DNA of 36,512 bases, from positions 1 through 36,512 of IMG/VR virus record IMGVR_UViG_3300042691_031808; one strand, given 5' to 3'. Shown here in pieces: positions 31,981-36,512 of the stretch; position 1 is the first letter of the stretch; each line of letters starts with the position of its first letter. This DNA comes from a virus. A program made the position numbers and the translations under genes. The notes beneath the pieces are model-generated. The model saw only the letters and a program-made list of their open reading frames with translations, ran no database searches and was not told the DNA's origin.

Positions 31981-32703
31981 ATGAACTTAGATAGACATCC
32001 AGATAAACACGAAGCAGCAATGGCTCGTGCTGATCTATACAAACTAGCCAACTATTCTATGAAATTATTTAAAATGATTCAAGAAGGTCAAGAATTAGAA
32101 GGCTGGGTACAAGCTAAAATTACTAAAGCAGCTGACTATATTTCCAGCGTATATCATTTTATGCAGTATGAAATGAAAGTTAGTGAATATGGAGACACTT
32201 TAGAGAACAGTGATGTCTATAGCGAAAGTGTACGTCGTGCTTTTGAACAAAAGTTAATGGAAGCAAAACGTCAAGCCGAAAAAGCTAAAAAAGAAGCCAG
32301 TAAGGTTGAAGAAGGCTTCGAAGAAATGGAAAAATGGCTTAAAGATAAAAAAGGTCCACAACCTAGTGGCGGTGCTGGTAAAAAGCAAGGTTCTAAATAT
32401 GGCGGCAGCAAACAAGCAGCCGATAAGGAAGACGACGAAGATGAAGGCAAGAAGAAGGATAAAAAAGTTAAAGAATCGGCTAAGCCAGATTATCTTGACT
32501 TCGACAAGGACGGTAACAAAAAAGAGCCAATGAAAAAGGCCTTAAAAGATAAGAAAGTTAAAGAAGCAGCTGATGAATGCAATCACAGTCCTAAAGGTAA
32601 AAAATGCCCTGTACACGGATTGAAAGAATGTGGCAGCATGAGTGAAGCTAAAAATCTAAAACAGCAAGCAGCTATTGCTATTGCTAAAAAGAAGGCAAAA
32701 TAA
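31981..32703 (+). CDS. Conserved T4-like phage protein with EF-hand- and zinc-type motifs, 240 aa
   Basis: ATG at 31981 is chosen over the in-frame TTG at 31966 because TTGGAG lies 9 bases upstream and relatives I recall begin MNLDRHPDKHEA. Residues 1-80 are helical (LYKLANYSMKLFKMIQEGQ, then VQAKITKAADYISSVYHFM). A Lys/Glu-rich stretch follows, then YLDFDKDGNKKEPMKKA near 185, which looks like an EF-hand loop (DxDxDGN). Close to the end is CNHSPKGKKCPVHGLKEC, a candidate zinc knuckle. The function is unknown, but late-promoter context and composition suggest a virion or prohead core component. Confidence 0.7.
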   Translation: MNLDRHPDKHEAAMARADLYKLANYSMKLFKMIQEGQELEGWVQAKITKAADYISSVYHFMQYEMKVSEYGDTLENSDVYSESVRRAFEQKLMEAKRQAEKAKKEASKVEEGFEEMEKWLKDKKGPQPSGGAGKKQGSKYGGSKQAADKEDDEDEGKKKDKKVKESAKPDYLDFDKDGNKKEPMKKALKDKKVKEAADECNHSPKGKKCPVHGLKECGSMSEAKNLKQQAAIAIAKKKAK

Positions 32704-32707
32704 AATC

Positions 32708-33646
32708 ATGGACATGAAAAAGATATTATCTGCTATAGATGGAGCGAATAAGCCTGTAGCAGATTCTTCGGAAATGAAGAAATTTGTATCTATTGTAAAT
32801 GAATCTGCTACTAATCGTTTGAGTATGGCAGAACAACTAGCGGTTCAACATTATCAAAAAGATATTACCAATCCTGTACTTAATAAAGATAAAGATGCAA
32901 AACCTAGTATGATTGGAAAATACTTTAAACAAATTGAAGATGAATTAGCCGAATCAGAACAAAGATATAAAGACCGTGCTAAACAATTAGCAGAACGTGT
33001 TATTACTAAAATGAACGAAAAAACCTCCGATGTGGATGCTGCTGTAAAAGATTACATATCAAAAGGCGGAGAAATTAAACAAGGTAAAACACATAAACCA
33101 CGCAAAAGTGAAAAAACTGACTTTGGTAGTAAACATATCGGTGGCAAAGGAGAGGTTAATAAATCTGGTAAGGCTACTAAGATTGGCAAATCTGCTAATA
33201 CTCAAGGAAAGCCTGTTGTTAAAGTCGAAACAATTTTAACAAACATCAGAAATTTAAAATCTCAATTAGATGAACAGATTTCACAATTAGAAGAGTATTA
33301 CTCAGCTCCTCCTACAGATAGCATGAGTCCTATTCCAGGAAAACATCATCCAGATTGTAAATGTAAAGAAGTAGAAGAAGGGTTACGTGATCCAAAAGAT
33401 AATCCTTGCTGGAAAGGATATAAGCCTGTTGGCACTAAACAAAAAAATGGTCGCACAGTTCCTAACTGTGTTCCTAAAGAAAGTGTAGGAGAATCTATAC
33501 CGTTTGCCAGTAAAACACAAAAAACTGGAGAAGCAGGGCAACTAAGAGCAAAAGACAAAGTTTCTGTTAACGGAACTGTCCTAGGTTCGCCTGAAAAAAG
33601 TCAAAAAGGCTTACGAGGTAAGCTAGTTGGCGGATCTTCTTCCTAG
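32708..33646 (+). CDS. Conserved T4-like phage protein with Cys/Trp module, 312 aa
   Basis: I take ATG at 32708. A second in-frame ATG at 32714 is equally possible. A helical N-terminal region (KKFVSIVNESATNRLSMAEQ) precedes a Lys-rich middle. Two short metal-type modules follow: HHPDCKCKE near 220 and DNPCWKGYKPVGTKQKNG...PNCVPK near 240. The latter is an element I recall repeatedly in marine T4-like phage proteins. The C-terminus ends KSQKGLRGKLVGGSSS. No catalytic motif is seen. It may be a prohead or internal protein, by position and composition. Confidence 0.65.
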   Translation: MDMKKILSAIDGANKPVADSSEMKKFVSIVNESATNRLSMAEQLAVQHYQKDITNPVLNKDKDAKPSMIGKYFKQIEDELAESEQRYKDRAKQLAERVITKMNEKTSDVDAAVKDYISKGGEIKQGKTHKPRKSEKTDFGSKHIGGKGEVNKSGKATKIGKSANTQGKPVVKVETILTNIRNLKSQLDEQISQLEEYYSAPPTDSMSPIPGKHHPDCKCKEVEEGLRDPKDNPCWKGYKPVGTKQKNGRTVPNCVPKESVGESIPFASKTQKTGEAGQLRAKDKVSVNGTVLGSPEKSQKGLRGKLVGGSSS

Positions 33647-33725
33647 AACACACCTTAGGACCGTGTGTAGGCGGCTTCTGCCTTATCCAAAGGAGTCGTG
33701 CCCAGAGGATTAAAAGAGCAAATAT
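33647..33725 (+). other. Intergenic stretch with an ACACAC/GTGTGT hairpin
   Basis: Between the stop of the preceding gene and the terminator, ACACAC and GTGTGT can form a 6-base-pair hairpin with a 9-base loop. A weaker AGGC/GCCT pair follows. No conserved RNA is recognised. A shifted frame across the stop reads LPRTHLRTVCRRLLPYP and ends at TAA, but I have no support that it is translated. Confidence 0.3.
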
Positions 33726-33753
33726 AAAAAAAGCAGCCTTAGGCTGCTTTTTT
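33726..33753. terminator. Bidirectional terminator before the minus-strand gene
   Basis: GCAGCC at 33733-33738 pairs with GGCTGC at 33742-33747 around TTA. Seven As precede and six Ts follow, so the stem extends and both strands end in a U run. It terminates plus-strand late transcripts and the minus-strand gene whose stop is at 33752. Confidence 0.9.
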
Positions 33754-34069
33754 AATGCCAATTACCTTGAAAACAATGTCTTACTTCATGTCCTAAAATA
33801 TGCATAGTGGCTTGTTTTCCTGTTATGATAGTACAAGTATTATTATGAAAGAAACTACAAGCTTGTACTCCGAATCCAAATCCTTTGTGACCTCTTTTAC
33901 GAGATTCGTCTTCGCAAGCTTTTTGAACATTGTCCTCAGTTCTCCATGTAATTGTACTCTGATTAGTATAATTATTAGAAGTATTGAATGGACTTTCAGG
34001 ATCGCTGTTAAGTGCTATTGCTTGATTAGCAACTAACAAAGAAATTAATGCAAAAAGTTTGGATTTCAT
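33752..34069 (-). CDS. Secreted protein with HExxH motif (moron-like), 105 aa
   Basis: An ATG at 34069 is chosen because it gives a clean signal peptide (MKSKLFALISLLVANQAIA, cut after AIA), whereas the upstream in-frame start adds a non-signal stretch. The mature part has four cysteines, suited to disulfides in the periplasm, and ends HILGHEVRHCFQGNWH, with the HExxH zinc motif and a further His close by. It may be a small zinc peptidase, though only the motif supports that. It runs against all neighbours, has its own sigma70 promoter and terminator, and is probably expressed independently of the lytic programme. Confidence 0.7.
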   Translation of the reverse strand: MKSKLFALISLLVANQAIALNSDPESPFNTSNNYTNQSTITWRTEDNVQKACEDESRKRGHKGFGFGVQACSFFHNNTCTIITGKQATMHILGHEVRHCFQGNWH

Positions 34070-34098
34070 AGCGATACAATTTAATTGATAACAGTACA

Positions 34099-34127
34099 AT
34101 TATAATTTCAAAGTTGTAAAAACTCAA
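34099..34127 (-). promoter_or_regulatory. Sigma70 promoter of the minus-strand secreted gene
   Basis: On the minus strand: TTGAGT (34127-34122), a 17-base spacer and TATAAT (34104-34099). Expected start is near 34092, giving a leader of about 23 bases to the ATG at 34069. No clear Shine-Dalgarno sequence is visible in it. Confidence 0.65.
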
Positions 34128-34147
34128 GAATTTTGGTGTAAAATTAA

Positions 34148-34155
34148 AATAAATA
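34148..34155 (+). promoter_or_regulatory. Late-promoter-like octamer (AATAAATA)
   Basis: AATAAATA lies 17 bases upstream of the ATG at 34173, with GAGGAT between as ribosome-binding site. It is in AT-rich sequence, so support is moderate. Confidence 0.4.
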
Positions 34156-34172
34156 TAACATCGAGGATTAAT

Positions 34173-35108
34173 ATGAAACTTTTAAGCATTTTAATTGAAC
34201 AAGAGCAACTGACTGCACAAGAAAAAGAATATGATAAAATAGGTCAGAACCTAGAAGCGGCTGCATCTGCTCAGCCAAAACTTCTAGATGATCCAAAATT
34301 CAGAGCCAAATTAGACAAATACAGAGCATGGAAAAAAGGTAAATCTCAACCGGCAACAACTGCTGATAAACCTGCTAATGCTACTGCTGGTGTTCAGCAA
34401 ATAACTGGAGTAGATACATCAGTACAACTTAATGTAGAGCAATTAAAATCTGCATTTAATTTTAATTCGGCTGTTAAATCAGAAGTTATTGCTCAAGTTC
34501 AAAAAATTCTAGAACATTTTAAAATAACTCCTGTTGGGAAGCCTGGAGTAAATGATGAAAGATTTATCTACGCATTGGCTAATTTTCAAAAGAAAGCTGG
34601 ATTAGCTGCAACAGGAAAATATGATAATCAAACTAAAGCTGCTATGGAAAAGCAACTTAAAACTAATCCTTTGCCTAAAACAGATAAGCCAACAGACACA
34701 AATACTCAAAATCAAAATCAAAATCAGGATCAACAAGGAGAGAACAAGCCCGAGACACCGGGCATCAATCCTGCAACTACAGAAGATTTTAACAAATTGC
34801 CGGGACAAATGTTTACACATTCTGGTTCCAATATTCAATACAAAATTGTAAAAACAATGCCTTATCGAAACGACAATGATGTAACTATGGTGTTGTTAGC
34901 TCAACACTTAGAAGGATTGGTTTTCTTTTTTATATTTGGTTTAGATCCTGTTAAAAGAAGAGAATTTATTCCAGATGTAAGTACAGACAAAATTAAATCT
35001 GATCAGAGAAAAATGGAACAACTTTTTACAACTGAATACAGATTAAAAGGTCCTTATCTATATGGTCCTAATACTCTGCCAGATACTATAGGACAAAAAA
35101 TATCATAA
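34173..35108 (+). CDS. Leader-bearing protein with peptidoglycan-binding-like domain, 311 aa
   Basis: Leader MKLLSILIE (L7-I8-E9), then a helical charged region. At about residues 100-160 there is a PG_binding_1-like helical repeat (VQKILEHFKITPVG, ALANFQKKAGLAATGKYDNQT), which in other proteins binds the cell wall. A Gln/Asn/Pro linker (NQNQNQNQ) leads to an unknown C-terminal domain from about 210 with YKIVKTMPYRND and VFFFIFGLD. If the leader is removed by the prohead protease, the protein would sit in the head. The cell-wall-binding domain would then fit a role in DNA entry. That is inferred. Confidence 0.65.
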   Translation: MKLLSILIEQEQLTAQEKEYDKIGQNLEAAASAQPKLLDDPKFRAKLDKYRAWKKGKSQPATTADKPANATAGVQQITGVDTSVQLNVEQLKSAFNFNSAVKSEVIAQVQKILEHFKITPVGKPGVNDERFIYALANFQKKAGLAATGKYDNQTKAAMEKQLKTNPLPKTDKPTDTNTQNQNQNQDQQGENKPETPGINPATTEDFNKLPGQMFTHSGSNIQYKIVKTMPYRNDNDVTMVLLAQHLEGLVFFFIFGLDPVKRREFIPDVSTDKIKSDQRKMEQLFTTEYRLKGPYLYGPNTLPDTIGQKIS

Positions 35109-35124
35109 TAATGGCATAATTATT

Positions 35125-35153
35125 TTTGACATAGCGACTTCTTGTATATATAA
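35125..35153 (+). promoter_or_regulatory. Perfect consensus sigma70 promoter of the dsbA-like gene
   Basis: TTGACA at 35125-35130, 17 bases, TATAAT at 35148-35153. Predicted start is near 35160, leaving about 19 bases with AAGGAG before the ATG at 35179. Unlike the dnaJ promoter it gives a normal leader. It shares TTGACATAG and CTTGTATA with that promoter. Confidence 0.75.
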
Positions 35154-35178
35154 TAACTTTATTTTACAAGGAGTAACT

Positions 35179-35442
35179 ATGTCTAGAATGTATGGTCCGG
35201 AAGAAAAATCCAAACTTGAAAGACTAATTAATGAAGGCTCAACCGTTTTAAGAGAAATCGAAGACTTACAAGAAGGTCTCAAAGAAACTGTTAAAGCTGT
35301 AGCAGAAGAGCTTAATGTCAAACCTAGCATCATCAACAAAGCAATTAAAATTGCTCATAAAGATAATTGGAAAGTACATGAAGAAGAATGGGATGAAATT
35401 GAAAACATTCTCGGTGCTACCAAAAACTTACCTCAAGATTAA
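35179..35442 (+). CDS. dsbA: DsbA-like dsDNA-binding/late transcription protein, 87 aa
   Basis: An 87-residue helical protein whose length and C-terminal pattern (ELNVKPSIINKAIKIAHKDNW, then EEEWDEIENILG) resemble T4 DsbA, which binds double-stranded DNA near late promoters. In T4 dsbA lies in a different operon, but marine T4-like phages often have a DsbA homologue close to gp43, as here. A consensus early promoter and AAGGAG precede it, and its stop overlaps the next ATG. This is the T4 DNA-binding protein, not the bacterial disulfide oxidase of the same name. Confidence 0.65.
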   Translation: MSRMYGPEEKSKLERLINEGSTVLREIEDLQEGLKETVKAVAEELNVKPSIINKAIKIAHKDNWKVHEEEWDEIENILGATKNLPQD

Positions 35443-35726
35443 TGAACGATATAGTCTATAATATTTTTCAATGGATAAAAGATGATTGGAGATCTAATCG
35501 TTTACGTTTTGCTGTCGAGTTGCTTGCTTGGGTCTTTAGTATTGGTTGCAGTATCACTATGGCAGCAACCGTCCCTAATCCGCCGCTGCTTATTCTTTAT
35601 CCTATTTGGATTAGCGGTTGTGCTATGTACGCTTGGGCAGCTTGGTCTCGCAGATCGTTTGGAATGTTAGCCAACTATCTTTTGTTAGTCACTATTGATA
35701 TAATTGGATTAATAAGAATGTTATGA
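35442..35726 (+). CDS. Small membrane protein, 94 aa
   Basis: Two or three hydrophobic segments (about 22-43, 47-66 and 72-93) follow an amphipathic start MNDIVYNIFQWIKDDW. The pattern FAVELLAWVFSIGCSITMA, then PNPPLLILYPIW, is one I recall from T4-like marine phages near gp43, with no known role. It overlaps dsbA by one base and the next small gene by 4 bases. Membrane location is clear; function is not. Confidence 0.7.
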   Translation: MNDIVYNIFQWIKDDWRSNRLRFAVELLAWVFSIGCSITMAATVPNPPLLILYPIWISGCAMYAWAAWSRRSFGMLANYLLLVTIDIIGLIRML

Positions 35727-35869
35727 TCTGGAATATTGTGCTTGAAATTTTATTAAATTGGATAGCTATGGGTCTAGTAATGATATTTTTATTAACAACT
35801 TTTTTAGGCATTGCAATTTCGTGCGAAAAAATTGTAGACTTTTTTAAAAATATAAATATTCTTAGGTAA
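35723..35869 (+). CDS. Small single-span membrane protein, 48 aa
   Basis: A 48-codon gene beginning MIWNIVLEILLNWIA and ending KIVDFFKNINILR. Residues 5-33 are strongly hydrophobic (AMGLVMIFLLTTFLGIAI) and would span the membrane once, with a basic C-terminus. Its start overlaps the preceding stop (ATGA), as is common for coupled phage genes. It was too short to be noticed by length alone. No family is recognised. Confidence 0.55.
   Translation: MIWNIVLEILLNWIAMGLVMIFLLTTFLGIAISCEKIVDFFKNINILR
35851..35858 (+). promoter_or_regulatory. Exact T4 late octamer TATAAATA upstream of gp43
   Basis: TATAAATA lies inside the end of the small membrane protein gene, 74 bases before the gp43 start. It matches the T4 consensus exactly, but DNA polymerase is normally early or middle, and the run is AT-rich, so it may be chance. 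Confidence 0.25.
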
Positions 35870-35932
35870 GGTTTAATCAGCCACAAATGATTACTTTGGT
35901 ATTTGCAAGCCGTAAATTGCATAGGAGAATAG

Positions 35933-36512
35933 ATGTACGTAGACGCATACTTTAATCGCGACTCTGATGTCATACATGTTGTTGAAAGAAACGATAACGG
36001 CAAAAGAGTTTTCAAAGAATTTCCCATCAAATATACTTTTTATTATCCTGATGCTAGAGGAAAATATACTAGCATTTATGGAGATCCCTTAGCTCGAGTA
36101 GTTTGTAAAAATTCAAAAGATTTTCATAAAGAATTAAAAATACATTCAAATAAAAAATTATACGAAGCAGACATCAACCCATTGTTTGTATGTCTGAGCG
36201 AAAATTATTTAAATGTAGATGCTCCAAAACTTAATACAGCATTTTTTGATATCGAAGTAGACTTTGATCCAGAACGTGGATATGCTTCACCTGATGATGC
36301 ATTCATGCCGATCACTGCCATTGCAGTGCATCTTCAATGGTTAGATACTTTGATTTGTCTTGCTGTTCCTCCAAAAGGACTCAATATGGAGGAAGCACTA
36401 GCTGCTGTTAAAGAATTTCCTAACACACATCTGTTTGATAACGAAGCAGATATGTTAGATACGTTTTTAAATCTAATTCAAGATGCAGATATTTTAACCG
36501 GTTGGAACAGCG
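35933..36512 (+). CDS. 43: DNA polymerase gp43 (family B), 3' end outside window
   Basis: The first 193 codons are present. It starts MYVDAYFNRDSDVIHVVER (T4 gp43 has an equivalent N-terminal domain), has the Exo I motif FFDIEVDF with D106 and E108 (T4 D112 and E114), and breaks off at ILTGWNS, the beginning of Exo II. Proofreading exonuclease residues seen so far are intact. AGGAG lies 6 bases before the ATG. The polymerase domain lies beyond the right edge. It replicates the phage genome together with the clamp loader gp44. Confidence 0.95.
   Translation, partial: MYVDAYFNRDSDVIHVVERNDNGKRVFKEFPIKYTFYYPDARGKYTSIYGDPLARVVCKNSKDFHKELKIHSNKKLYEADINPLFVCLSENYLNVDAPKLNTAFFDIEVDFDPERGYASPDDAFMPITAIAVHLQWLDTLICLAVPPKGLNMEEALAAVKEFPNTHLFDNEADMLDTFLNLIQDADILTGWNS

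Noticed and set aside
34707-34727. Short CAAAAT tandem run as a repeat locus
   Set aside because: It encodes an Asn/Gln linker in the 311-residue protein and is only a few units long. No CRISPR-like spacing is present here or elsewhere in the window.
35109-35125. AATAAT/ATTATT as a terminator after the peptidoglycan-binding-like gene
   Set aside because: The six base pairs are all A-T and the stem would be too weak for intrinsic termination.

Overview
The window looks like part of the genome of a T4-like myovirus, probably infecting an aquatic Gram-negative bacterium. The evidence is a T4-type replication set (gp44 clamp loader, DsbA-like protein, start of gp43 DNA polymerase), T4-type late-promoter octamers, PhoH, a gp31/GroES-like co-chaperonin, MazG-like protein, dCMP deaminase, and many small proteins of the kind common in marine T4-like phages. 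Most of it is AT-rich with tightly packed genes that often overlap by 1-8 bases. Both edges cut genes. I see no photosystem genes, and the host cannot be fixed from the sequence.

Layout. 1-8081: tail-fibre and adhesin genes of visibly higher GC content, including a 1534-residue beta-propeller adhesin, a LamG-like fibre protein and a 2OG-Fe(II) oxygenase. 8107-15281: AT-rich tail and adhesion proteins, with a complete subtilisin-family protease among them. 15291-18927: a DNA polymerase III alpha-like fragment, GroES, MazG-like protein, a tRNA-CAU with its own sigma70 promoter, a cytidylyltransferase, clamp loader gp44 and dCMP deaminase. 18939-19655: phoH on the minus strand, with a hairpin in its leader. 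19812-22612: two conserved proteins of unknown role, a probable spanin pair, a lipoprotein and a two-helix membrane protein. 22645-26811: DnaJ, peptide deformylase and ClpA, a proteostasis operon behind a consensus promoter that touches the dnaJ start codon.

26864-35108: a cluster in which at least five proteins begin with a short leader ending in (L/I)-x-E, resembling the capsid-targeting propeptides of T4 internal proteins. The cluster includes a nucleotidyltransferase, a HAD phosphatase-GH19 fusion and a peptidoglycan-binding-like protein, interspersed with a Dps ferritin, a separate GH19 endolysin and metal-binding-type small modules. I infer a set of proteins packaged in the head and delivered with the DNA. 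A minus-strand, signal-peptide-bearing HExxH protein with its own promoter and terminator (33726-34127) interrupts this cluster like a moron. 35125-36512: dsbA-like gene, two small membrane proteins and the start of gp43.

Regulation. Late genes are preceded by (G/A)ATAAATA octamers. Five sigma70-like promoters with 17-base spacers precede the polymerase-like fragment, the tRNA, dnaJ, dsbA and the moron. Intrinsic terminators lie at about 18911, 26828 and 33726.
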